Part shown: piece after piece, positions 1 to 5,024 of the stretch | How positions within the stretch are numbered: the first letter of the stretch is position 1 | Layout: every line of letters begins with the position of its first letter | DNA from: a bacterium | GTDB taxonomy: Bacteria > Chloroflexota > Dormibacteria > Aeolococcales > Aeolococcaceae | Direction of reading: 5' to 3' | Length of the DNA stretch: 5,024 nucleotides | Assembly: GCA_021850405.1 (NCBI GenBank) | Contig: JAJZMA010000071.1 | Span: 1 to 5,024 of the forward strand | Notes under the pieces: generated by a model | What the model was told of the DNA's origin: nothing | What the model saw: the letters and a program-made list of their open reading frames with translations, nothing else | Database searches by the model: none | Made by a program: the position numbers and the translations under genes

Positions 1-1
1 C

Positions 2-1000
2 GTTGTCGACCAGGAAACTGGCCAGCAGCTGGCGGACCTGGACCACTCCGGTGCATCCGTAGTAGTTGCGGTCGGGGGCCGTGGAGGCCGTGGCAACATG
101 CATTTCCGTAGCTCCGTGCGCCAGGCGCCACGGGCTGCCGAGCTCGGGGCACCGGGGCAATCCCGAAGGCTGCAGCTTGAGCTGCGGCTCATTGCCGATA
201 TTGGGCTTGTAGGAAGGCCGAATGCTGGAAAATCCACGCTCCTGGCAGCACTGACCCATGCCCACCCGAAGATAGCTGACTATCCGTTTACAACGCTCTC
301 TCCCAACCTCGGCGTACTTGAGCTGGACCGTGGCCAGGCTGCGGTTGTGGCTGATGTTCCAGGTCTGATTGAGGGAGCACACCAGGGCGCGGGGCTTGGT
401 CTTGCCTTTCTCAGACACCTTCGCCGCACACGCCTGCTTGTGCATGTTATTGACGGCGCAGAGACAGAAGCGGAGATTGACCTTGACGTTGCAATGATTG
501 CGCAGGAGCTCCGAAGTTACGCCGCTGGTCTGGAAGGTGCAGTAGCGCTGCGGGTCCTGAACAAGATGGATCTCATCCAGGACCGTAGTGCAATCTCTGC
601 TGTGGCAGAGCGAATGTCGCAGGGGTGTCCTACCGTCATGGTAAGCGCACTCACCCATGAAGGACTTGCGGAGCTTTCCGGGCTGCTGGGCCGTCTGGTT
701 GCCCTCAAGGTTCCCGCCAGCGAGCCTTCGCCTGTGAAGGTGGTCCGGATCATGCCCAGGCAATCGCTATCCGAATTTTCTGTTTCTGTTGAAGGGGAAG
801 GCCATGGGCAGGTTATGGTGGTCGCAGGACAGGCAGTGGAGCGGCTTGTGGCCATGACGGATCTGGAAAATGAGGAGGCAGTCGCACGGCTGCAGCGCAG
901 CCTTCGGAGAGCAGGTGTGGATGAGGCCCTGCGCAGGGCTGGAGCAGTTCCAGGGATGACGGTGCGGGTGGGGTCGGTGGAGTTCAGCTTTGAAGAGTAG
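2..1000 (+). CDS. obgE: GTPase ObgE/CgtA, 5'-truncated by the window edge
   Basis: Obg-family GTPase that binds the large ribosomal subunit and acts in 50S maturation and stress control. The reading frame is already open at base 2, so the first visible ATG at 98 is internal; 332 residues are present and the start of the Obg fold is missing. Residues 1-60 show the end of the glycine-rich Obg fold (GGRGGRGN, then [10 protein letters not shown]). The G domain follows with G1 GRPNAGKST (about 71-79), the G2 threonines in [11 protein letters not shown] (97-98), G3 DVPG (118-121), G4 NKMD (187-190) and G5 SAL (215-217). The last ~75 residues match the OCT domain: EFSVSVEG, then [27 protein letters not shown] and a terminal EFSFEE. 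The OCT domain is absent from E. coli ObgE but present in Gram-positive and several other lineages. The gene overlaps nadD by 11 bp. All GTPase motifs are intact; identification is secure. Confidence 0.97.
   Translation, partial: VVDQETGQQLADLDHSGASVVVAVGGRGGRGNMHFRSSVRQAPRAAELGAPGQSRRLQLELRLIADIGLVGRPNAGKSTLLAALTHAHPKIADYPFTTLSPNLGVLELDRGQAAVVADVPGLIEGAHQGAGLGLAFLRHLRRTRLLVHVIDGAETEAEIDLDVAMIAQELRSYAAGLEGAVALRVLNKMDLIQDRSAISAVAERMSQGCPTVMVSALTHEGLAELSGLLGRLVALKVPASEPSPVKVVRIMPRQSLSEFSVSVEGEGHGQVMVVAGQAVERLVAMTDLENEEAVARLQRSLRRAGVDEALRRAGAVPGMTVRVGSVEFSFEE
976..982 (+). promoter_or_regulatory. Shine-Dalgarno for nadD (TTG start)
   Basis: GGTGGAG lies 7 nt upstream of the TTG at 990, inside the last codons of obgE. 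It is the best-spaced ribosome binding sequence for an in-frame nadD start and is the reason TTG 990 is preferred. Alternatives are GTG 1005 (GAG 7 nt upstream) and CTG 1038 (AGGAGG 14 nt upstream). Confidence 0.5.
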
Positions 1001-1649
1001 AGCCGTGCAGAGGCAAAAGGAGGCTGTCCCAGGTGCGCTGGCACTGTACGGCGGAAGCTTTGATCCTGTTCACCTGGGGCACGAGGCTGTGGTTTACGGC
1101 CTTCTTCGCAATCTGGACATGCCTGTCTGGGTCATGCCCGTGGGGCGTCAGCCCCAGCGGCAACCATGCTTTGAATCCGGGGCTCATCGCAAGGAGCTTC
1201 TGGAGGCCGCATTTGCCCATGAGCAAAGAGTTTTTGTGTCTTCGCTGGAACTTGAATCCAGTGGGCCGTCGTTTACGATTGACACGGTAGCAGAACTGCA
1301 GCGTCGGGGCGCACAGACGATCTGGCTGTGCCTGGGCGCAGATGCTGCAATGGGACTCCCGACCTGGCATCGCGCAAGCGCTCTTGCCCGTACGGTGTCG
1401 GTTTACATAATATGCCGCACCGGCTGGACCGTGGACAGGAGCGTCCTCTACAGGCTTGGCTTTGCTGAGCAGCAGGTAGCCGTCCTGGAGCTGGATACGC
1501 CGGACATAAGCTCCAGTGAGGTACGAAGCCGCCTGCAGACTGGCAAGAATCTTTCGGGGATGCTCGGACCTGCTGTGATGGCAAAGATATCCAGATATGG
1601 CTGGTACGGCACTCCGGCTGTCATAATGAGCGGTCATGAAGAGACCTGA
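990..1649 (+). CDS. nadD: Nicotinate-nucleotide adenylyltransferase NadD
   Basis: Transfers AMP from ATP to nicotinate mononucleotide to give deamido-NAD in cytoplasmic NAD synthesis. The nucleotidyltransferase signature is clear: [11 protein letters not shown] at residues 21-31, including the HxGH motif (H28, G30, H31). SFTIDTV (94-100) matches the family's S-x-TIDT strand, LGAD...W (115-126) the substrate-side loop, and ISSSEVR (173-179) the ISSTxIR ATP-binding motif. From TTG 990 the protein has 219 residues, slightly long for the family, with about 16 residues before the first strand; GTG 1005 or CTG 1038 would bring it closer to normal. The usual PPHK segment after the first helix is replaced by a divergent QPQRQ. 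The gene overlaps obgE by 11 bp and rsfS by 14 bp, so coupled translation within one operon is likely. Function is secure, the start is not. Confidence 0.93.
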   Translation: MKSRAVQRQKEAVPGALALYGGSFDPVHLGHEAVVYGLLRNLDMPVWVMPVGRQPQRQPCFESGAHRKELLEAAFAHEQRVFVSSLELESSGPSFTIDTVAELQRRGAQTIWLCLGADAAMGLPTWHRASALARTVSVYIICRTGWTVDRSVLYRLGFAEQQVAVLELDTPDISSSEVRSRLQTGKNLSGMLGPAVMAKISRYGWYGTPAVIMSGHEET

Positions 1650-1980
1650 CCTGCTGCGGGTGATAGAGCAAGCAGCTGAGGATGTCAAGGCCCGCGATAT
1701 TGTCGTTATAGACCTGGAAGGAAAAACGTCGATCGCAGACTACTTTGTGGTTTGCGAAGGCGACACCGACCGGCAGGTAAAGGCGATAGCGGACCGGATT
1801 ACTGAGGCGTGCCGGAAGGAAGGAGTTCGTCCATTCAAGGTATCAGGCATGCAGGATGCTACATGGGTCTGTCTGGACTTTGCCGAGATTGTTGTTCACA
1901 TCTTCTTGCCAGGAGAGCGCACCTTTTATGATCTTGAGGGACTGTGGAAACTGATTCCGCGTACCGAACGGGTAGGCTAG
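1636..1980 (+). CDS. rsfS: Ribosomal silencing factor RsfS (DUF143/Iojap)
   Basis: Small factor that binds uL14 on the 50S subunit and blocks subunit joining when nutrients are scarce. The 114-residue length fits the family. Diagnostic segments are an N-terminal helix (LLRVIEQAAEDVKARDI), VIDLEGKTSIADYFVVCEG around residues 24-42, RQVKAIADRI, and the conserved C-terminal block with W-x-CLDF, IVVHIFLPGER and FYDLEGLW (about 77-104). The start is ATG 1636, 11 codon-equivalents before the nadD stop and in another frame, giving a 14-bp overlap; only a weak GAG lies 5 nt upstream, which fits translational coupling. An obgE-nadD-rsfS cluster is a familiar arrangement linking 50S assembly, NAD synthesis and ribosome silencing. 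No truncation or missing motif seen. Confidence 0.95.
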   Translation: MKRPDLLRVIEQAAEDVKARDIVVIDLEGKTSIADYFVVCEGDTDRQVKAIADRITEACRKEGVRPFKVSGMQDATWVCLDFAEIVVHIFLPGERTFYDLEGLWKLIPRTERVG

Positions 1981-2468
1981 ACACTATTCTGGAAGGCAGT
2001 GATGTCCGCCTTGTCCGGGTGAGCAAGGCTACAGCTGCTTACCTTTCCGCGGCAACAGTTCCCCCGGGACAGCGTTCCGCAGACGGCTATCCCCTGGACG
2101 GTACGGTGCGCGCTGCCAGCAACGTCCTGCGGCTCTCCCTAGATGACGACGGTTTTGGCATGTACCAGATCGTTGAGAGAAAGACGAGGGAGGTCGTCGG
2201 CGATATCGGATTCCACATGCCTCCGGATGCTGCTGGGCGTGTGGAGATTGGGTATGGGCTTGCACCAATGGCAAGGGGCAGAGGGCTTATGACAGAAGCT
2301 GCCAGATTGCTTATGGAGGCTGCATTTGCAAGCGGCAGGGTGGTCACAATCTGTGCACATGTGGAATCGGGCAACCACGCATCCAGACGATTGCTGGAGC
2401 GACTGGGCATGGAGGTGGCAGGAGCAGATGGTGGGGGCACCCTTATGGAGACGAGCCGGCCATTGTGA
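1944..2468 (+). CDS. GNAT-family N-acetyltransferase (RimJ/RimL-like)
   Basis: Predicted acetyl-CoA-dependent N-acetyltransferase, 174 residues from GTG 1944. GNAT features in order: strand 1 with DVRLVRVSKAT (20-30); strands 3-4 with MYQIVERKTREVVGDIGF (73-90) and VEIGYGLAP (100-108); the acetyl-CoA pyrophosphate loop RGRGLM (111-116; consensus RxxGxG/A, here ending in Met) leading into helix TEAARLLMEAAF; then ICAHVESGNHASRRLLERLGM, the classic strand 5, N-x-x-S and LG(F/M) region. The layout resembles Acetyltransf_3 (RimJ/RimL) proteins, which modify N-termini or small molecules; the substrate cannot be read from sequence. The start lies 37 bp inside rsfS, with GAGGG only 3 nt upstream, so the true start may be slightly downstream (for example ATT 1986). 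Coupling to rsfS makes a ribosome-linked substrate possible, but this is inference. Confidence 0.88.
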   Translation: METDSAYRTGRLDTILEGSDVRLVRVSKATAAYLSAATVPPGQRSADGYPLDGTVRAASNVLRLSLDDDGFGMYQIVERKTREVVGDIGFHMPPDAAGRVEIGYGLAPMARGRGLMTEAARLLMEAAFASGRVVTICAHVESGNHASRRLLERLGMEVAGADGGGTLMETSRPL

Positions 2469-2583
2469 TGGTAGCGGCGGAAGGGGGCGCGCATCGTTGT
2501 AGCTACCTGCCCTGGACCCGCTGCCCCGGGGTAGCGGATTGTGCCACTCGTGCGGGGAAATTTATCCGCCTGGAGCAGAGAGT
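2469..2583 (+). other. Gap between the acetyltransferase and the cytidine deaminase
   Basis: This 115-bp stretch has no supported gene. GGTAGCGG occurs twice (2470-2477 and 2530-2537), and GCTACC (2502-2507) can pair with GGTAGC (2530-2535) across a 22-nt loop. No T-tract follows, so it is not a convincing terminator. The frame upstream of the chosen cdd start is open back to TTG 2539, but those residues (CHSCGE and so on) do not resemble a deaminase N-terminus. Confidence 0.4.
2572..2575 (+). promoter_or_regulatory. Shine-Dalgarno that favours GTG 2584 for cdd
   Basis: GGAG sits 8 nt upstream of GTG 2584, an ideal spacing. A start here places the helix LVAQLLRWVDSGARAHAPYS about where cytidine deaminases normally begin. 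The alternative TTG 2539 would add 15 unrelated residues and has no comparable site. Confidence 0.5.
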
Positions 2584-3021
2584 GTGAGCGCGGGATCTGG
2601 TTCAGGTGAGTCGCTCGTCGCCCAGCTTCTGCGATGGGTGGACAGTGGAGCCCGGGCCCATGCACCATATTCCCACCATCCTGTCTTTGCCGCGTTACGG
2701 CTTGTCGGCATAACTGGCGAACTGCTCCCTCCAGTATTTGGATGCAACATTGAAAACGCGAGCTACGTGGGCTGCTGTGCCGAGCGCACGGCACTCGCCA
2801 ACGCAATGACGGTGGCAGGTGCAGATGCAAGACTGCTCGAGGTGGCAGTGCTTACACCGGCACCAAGTGGAGCGCCATGTGGCACCTGCAGGCAGGCAAT
2901 CCATGAACGCTCTTCCGACGTGACGGTGGCCTTCCGGTGGGATGGCAGCTGGGTGAGATGTCCAGGCGGATGCGGAACTGCTGGCCTACGCCAGCAAGCA
3001 GGCGGCACTATGGGGCGTTGA
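2584..3021 (+). CDS. cdd: Cytidine deaminase, catalytic domain (first half of a frame-split tandem gene)
   Basis: Zinc-dependent hydrolysis of cytidine/deoxycytidine to uridine/deoxyuridine in pyrimidine salvage. From GTG 2584: APYS (27-30); GCNIENASY (53-61), carrying the nucleoside-binding Asn and Glu; CAERTA with zinc ligand C65 and catalytic E67; and PCGTCRQ with zinc ligands C99 and C102. The Cys-type CAE site resembles B. subtilis-like tetrameric enzymes rather than the HAE site of E. coli Cdd. One oddity is VFAAL where most enzymes have VGAAL. Homology holds until about WDGSWVR (base 2958). After that this frame gives CPGGCGTAGLRQQ and so on to a stop at 3021, which looks out of frame. 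The +1 frame carries a second deaminase-like domain from 2957, and the LLPF tail that normally ends a deaminase appears only there. The catalytic site is complete; the C-terminus in this frame is probably not native. Confidence 0.88.
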   Translation: MSAGSGSGESLVAQLLRWVDSGARAHAPYSHHPVFAALRLVGITGELLPPVFGCNIENASYVGCCAERTALANAMTVAGADARLLEVAVLTPAPSGAPCGTCRQAIHERSSDVTVAFRWDGSWVRCPGGCGTAGLRQQAGGTMGR

Positions 3022-3343
3022 CCAGGCGGCAGCGGTCAGGAGTGGATCGGGAGCTACCTATCTGGGTGTGGCTGTTGGTTACCGATCTGCACCAGCGGTA
3101 CATCCACTTGAGAACGCCCTCTTTGCAGCAGTAAACTCTGAGGGGCCAACTGTGCGGCTAACCGCTGCTGCACTGTATGGAAACGGCTGCTGCACCGCAC
3201 CCTCTGGAGGTGCCAGGCAAACGCTGGTCGAATTTGCAAGAGACCTGCCCGTTTCGTTCCTGGAGCAGGGTGCCGTCGTGACGATGCCTGCAGACGCGCT
3301 CCTGCCCTTTTCCTTTGCGCTTGAGCCAGAAAGCCGCAGATAG
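2957..3343 (+). pseudogene. Second, zinc-less cytidine deaminase-like domain in the +1 frame (second half of the split cdd)
   Basis: Opening directly after an in-frame TGA at 2954-2956, this frame has 128 codons before TAG 3343 and no ATG near its beginning; the first usable start is GTG 3068, which would cut away the first helix and strand. Residues from 2957: helix ELLAYASKQAALW (7-19); strand ATYLGVAVGYR (33-43); HPLENALFAAV (49-59), aligning with the CAERTALANAM helix of the first domain; APSGGARQTLVEF, aligning with APCGTCRQ but with both zinc cysteines lost (Ser, Ala); and an LLPFSF tail that matches the usual end of cytidine deaminases. This resembles the non-catalytic C-terminal domain of two-domain enzymes such as E. 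coli and plant CDAs. Preserved coding quality on both sides of the break suggests one ~250-residue protein interrupted by a frameshift: recent mutation, sequence error or recoding. An independent gene is less likely. Confidence 0.72.
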
Positions 3344-3624
3344 CGGCGAGAGGCTCGGCCCTGGGATAGGGTGATGCTTTTGGTGGCTGCTCCAGGTAGC
3401 CATCCCCTTGTTCTGGCAGGGCTAACAGGCTAAAACCTCCTGCCTGCCTTTTGGTGTGCTTGCGGTAGCACTAAGTCAACGGGTACTGGCCGCTTCCCAC
3501 CTCTGGCCTCTGCTCTGTCCTCGCGCCAGGCCAGCACGATGCGCTCCCGTGCTGCCAGCCAGACTCGCCTTCGAATAAGGATTGTCCGTGTCCCTGTCCC
3601 TGCTAATTTGGAATACTCTTGGGC
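3344..3624 (+). other. Gene-free stretch with several inverted repeats
   Basis: No coding region on either strand is convincing here. Visible structure: a possible terminator at 3415-3452; CTGGCCT (3503-3509) complementary to AGGCCAG (3528-3534); CAGCACG (3532-3538) complementary to CGTGCTG (3548-3554) around a 9-nt loop; and three near-perfect TGTCC(G/C) hexamers at 3583-3600. TTGTCC at 3582 with TAATTT at 3604 is a weak promoter candidate for the next gene. This stretch separates the housekeeping genes from the unknown pair and could hold a promoter, a leader RNA or a small RNA. Confidence 0.45.
3415..3452 (+). terminator. Possible rho-independent terminator after cdd
   Basis: GGCAGG (3415-3420) pairs with CCTGCC (3443-3448); inside it AGG (3427-3429) pairs with CCT (3436-3438) around CTAAAA. 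TTTT follows immediately at 3449-3452. The stem has an internal loop of 6 and 4 nt and the T-tract is short, so this is plausible rather than strong. It lies about 70 nt after the cdd stop. Confidence 0.4.
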
Positions 3625-4131
3625 ATGGCAGATGAATCTTTTTCCGAAGCGTTGCGTAATCGCGTTGTCCAGTCCATTCTTAGTAGCCGTCGGAGCGCGG
3701 AGTTAAATAATTCCCAGAAAGCGGCAATGGCAAGCACCTTTGCCGAAGTTGGGGGCCTGCTTTGCTCTCTCTCCCGCGAAACCGGAATTCTGGTAGCGCG
3801 CACCTCATCCGTTGATGGGAAGGGCGGCAAGCCTGTTCCCCTCGAGATGGTGGTGGGTGAGATAGGGGTAACCGTACTCTCCAGCAGTGGAGCGCGTCTG
3901 TCGCTTGGCATGGTGCCGCATCCTGAGTCTGGCCGACCCGTCCTCATGGGCACTTACGTTCCTGGGGAAGGCTCTGCCCGGGAGGCAGCGCGGGCTGAGT
4001 GGGATCTGGAGGTGACAGAACCCGACCTGCATACGATGCGGGTGCGAGCAGGGGTCAACTGGTTTGTCGACCATCTTGGCGAGTTCATACTCAACTCGCA
4101 GCAGTTCATTGACCGGGATATAGAGCGCTAG
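3625..4131 (+). CDS. Conserved-looking hypothetical protein, one module (paralogue of the next gene)
   Basis: I do not recognise this 168-residue protein. ATG 3625 is preferred over TTG 3619, two codons upstream; neither has a strong ribosome binding site (GGAA lies 11 nt before the ATG). There is no signal peptide or membrane segment. Approximate layout: a helical N-terminus (FSEALRNRVVQSILSSRR, then STFAEVGGLLCSL), a strand with GILVART, a central strand-rich part (GEIGVTVLSSSGARLSLGM; GRPVLMGTYVP), an acidic LEVTEPDLH stretch, and a C-terminal helix with VNWFVDHLGEFILNSQQF. Both ends are mirrored in the next ORF: LRxxVVxS..S.RR at the start, and VxWFxxHxGEFxLxS at the end. That supports it as real and as part of a duplicated family. 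A 275-bp gap precedes it, so it probably has its own promoter. No catalytic motif was identified, so no function is proposed. Confidence 0.75.
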   Translation: MADESFSEALRNRVVQSILSSRRSAELNNSQKAAMASTFAEVGGLLCSLSRETGILVARTSSVDGKGGKPVPLEMVVGEIGVTVLSSSGARLSLGMVPHPESGRPVLMGTYVPGEGSAREAARAEWDLEVTEPDLHTMRVRAGVNWFVDHLGEFILNSQQFIDRDIER

Positions 4132-4174
4132 GCAGGTACTGCCACAGAGGTTTTTTCGGTGGCAGTGCGGTTTT
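4131..4174 (+). terminator. Competing hairpins between the two paralogues (possible terminator/attenuator)
   Basis: ACTGCCAC (4138-4145) pairs perfectly with GTGGCAGT (4159-4166) around a 13-nt loop containing six T, and TTTT follows at 4171-4174. Alternatively GGCAG (4131-4135) pairs with CTGCC (4139-4143), with the T6 run (4151-4156) 7 nt downstream. The two hairpins share CTGCC and cannot form together. They sit in the 59-bp spacer before the next gene. Confidence 0.4.
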
Positions 4175-4179
4175 GGCAT

Positions 4180-4184
4180 GGAGG
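4180..4184 (+). promoter_or_regulatory. Shine-Dalgarno that fixes the start of the last gene
   Basis: GGAGG lies 6 nt upstream of ATG 4191, the strongest ribosome binding site in the window. It supports the long ORF that runs off the right edge. A six-codon ATG frame at 4178-4198 overlaps it but is unlikely to matter. Confidence 0.7.
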
Positions 4185-4190
4185 GCGAGC

Positions 4191-5024
4191 ATGGATGATC
4201 AGCTGACCGATGAGCTGCGCCAGAAGGTGGTGGCGTCCCTGGGCAGTGGGAGGAGGAGATATCCGACAGCTCCCAGGTGGTCTTCATCCCGCACCCCTTC
4301 CCAGATGAGAGATGCCGAGTACTTCGCACCCACTGCTGCACAGCTGCGCAGTTTTGGGGAGAAATTTGGGGTTATGGTGTCCGCACGCCCGTCATTCCTT
4401 GGCCGGGCCTGCTCCCGGAGGCTGGCACGCTCTGTTGGGAAGAGTAAAGTCATCCTCTGCGCTCCAGAGACGGGGGGCTGGTTGAGGCTGGAAGCTAAGA
4501 CAATGTGGGGCACCCCACTTGATGGCTACTGGTCATCCAGTCAGGTGTATGGAGAGATCAGGGGGGAGTACAGCTCCTCCCTGGCCCCGACGGAGTCGAT
4601 GGTGTGGCCGCTGGCTGTTGGCAACACTCCCCGACAGGAAGGCGGTGTAGATGCTGCAGTTGAGTGGTTCATGGGCCACATTGGGGAGTTCGTGCTGCAG
4701 TCTGTGCTGCCTCCTGCAGCCGGTGTTCCAGATGGCAGCCCTTCCGATGCAAAGCGGGAGGGAAAGCTCCATGAGATCTTTGCTGCCTCCTGCATGGATC
4801 CGCATATGGCCAAGTACCGCAAGGAGGTAGCAGAGGACAGGGAAATATTTGGCAAGGTTATGAATTTTCTGGCCGAGGCTGGGGACGCTATGGGGCTGCG
4901 GGTAGACAACCCCTCTGACTCGTTATGGAAGCGTACTGTGACCCTGGGAGAGCAGGCCCGGGGCTGCGACCGCAGTATCAGGCTGGAAAAGGGGCAGCCG
5001 GGAAAGAACTACCAGGTGCTCTTT
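4191..5024 (+). CDS. Hypothetical protein, multi-module paralogue, truncated by the right window edge
   Basis: Starting at ATG 4191, this frame stays open for 278 codons to the last base with no stop, so the 3' end is missing. I do not recognise a family. The first ~170 residues parallel the preceding gene: DELRQKVVASLGSGRR near the start; SQ...FA...L.SFGEKFGVMV; KVILCAPETGGWLRLE in place of GVTVLSSSGARLSLG; and AAVEWFMGHIGEFVLQS at the end of the module. After a short link (PPAAGVPDGSPSDAKREGK) a second module seems to begin: LHEIFAASCMDPHMAKYRK, then IFGKVMNFL and AMGLRVDNPSD, at spacing similar to the previous gene. Residues about 23-38 are unusually rich in Arg, Pro, Ser and Thr and look like a linker insertion. 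No signal peptide, membrane segment or catalytic motif is apparent. All convincing coding signal here is on the + strand; minus-strand frames over 4199-4909 are shadows. Confidence 0.78.
   Translation, partial: MDDQLTDELRQKVVASLGSGRRRYPTAPRWSSSRTPSQMRDAEYFAPTAAQLRSFGEKFGVMVSARPSFLGRACSRRLARSVGKSKVILCAPETGGWLRLEAKTMWGTPLDGYWSSSQVYGEIRGEYSSSLAPTESMVWPLAVGNTPRQEGGVDAAVEWFMGHIGEFVLQSVLPPAAGVPDGSPSDAKREGKLHEIFAASCMDPHMAKYRKEVAEDREIFGKVMNFLAEAGDAMGLRVDNPSDSLWKRTVTLGEQARGCDRSIRLEKGQPGKNYQVLF

Noticed and set aside
984..1688. Long minus-strand ORF (234 codons) opposite nadD
   Set aside because: It lies wholly against nadD and rsfS, whose family motifs are clear; its translation is rich in Ser, Arg, His and Cys without any domain, typical of an antisense shadow.
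2502..2535. GCTACC/GGTAGC inverted repeat as a terminator before cdd
   Set aside because: Only 6 bp with a 22-nt loop and no following T-tract.
2087..2830. Minus-strand ORF of 247 codons
   Set aside because: It spans the acetyltransferase, the gap and the start of cdd on the other strand, has no recognisable motif, and has a Pro/Ser/Arg-rich out-of-frame composition.
3582..3617. Sigma70-type promoter (TTGTCC with TAATTT or AATACT)
   Set aside because: The -35-like box is reasonable, but TAATTT matches only three consensus positions and AATACT has a 24-nt spacer; too weak to call as a promoter.
4238..4310. Possible pair of compensating frameshifts near the start of the last gene
   Set aside because: Another frame reads EEISDSSQ, slightly like AELNNSQ in the paralogue, and the native frame is Arg/Pro/Ser-rich. 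But the native frame itself aligns SQ, FA, L-S and G-x-x-V with the paralogue and needs no shift, so an insertion/linker is simpler.
3805..4341. Minus-strand ORF of 178 codons across both unknown genes
   Set aside because: The + strand frames here are supported by mutual similarity and, for the second, by a strong ribosome binding site; the minus-strand translation is His/Pro/Cys-rich and shows no domain.

Overview
The window looks like a compact bacterial chromosome segment with every supported gene on the + strand. The genes are moderately GC-rich, use many GTG/TTG starts and overlap tightly at the left. The opening trio obgE-nadD-rsfS is a housekeeping order seen in several bacterial phyla. 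The ObgE carries a C-terminal OCT domain, as in Gram-positive bacteria and some other phyla but not in E. coli. Taxonomy cannot be fixed from this; a Chloroflexota-like (Dehalococcoidia/SAR202) or other uncultured lineage is only a guess.

Layout. 2-1000: obgE, with its N-terminus cut off by the window edge. 990-1649: nadD (NAD biosynthesis). 1636-1980: rsfS (ribosome silencing factor). 1944-2468: a GNAT/RimJ-like acetyltransferase. These four overlap head-to-tail by 11, 14 and 37 bp and are almost certainly one translationally coupled operon centred on ribosome assembly/silencing and NAD synthesis. After a 115-bp gap, 2584-3343 encodes a tandem cytidine deaminase: an intact CAE/PCxxC catalytic domain in one frame, then a second, zinc-ligand-less deaminase-like domain in the +1 frame. 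The two halves appear to be one gene split by a frameshift.

3344-3624 is a gene-free stretch with a possible terminator and several inverted repeats. 3625-4131 encodes a 168-residue protein that I do not recognise. From 4191 to the right edge runs a second unrecognised ORF, open for 278 codons with a good ribosome binding site and no stop. Its N-terminal region resembles the 168-residue protein at both ends, and its C-terminal part seems to begin a further copy of the same module. The two form a tandem paralogous pair of an apparently undescribed family, separated by a 59-bp spacer with two mutually exclusive hairpins.

The most interesting items are the tandem/pseudo-domain cytidine deaminase with its frame break and the duplicated unknown family at the right end. 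No CRISPR array, rRNA, tRNA or transposon signature was seen.
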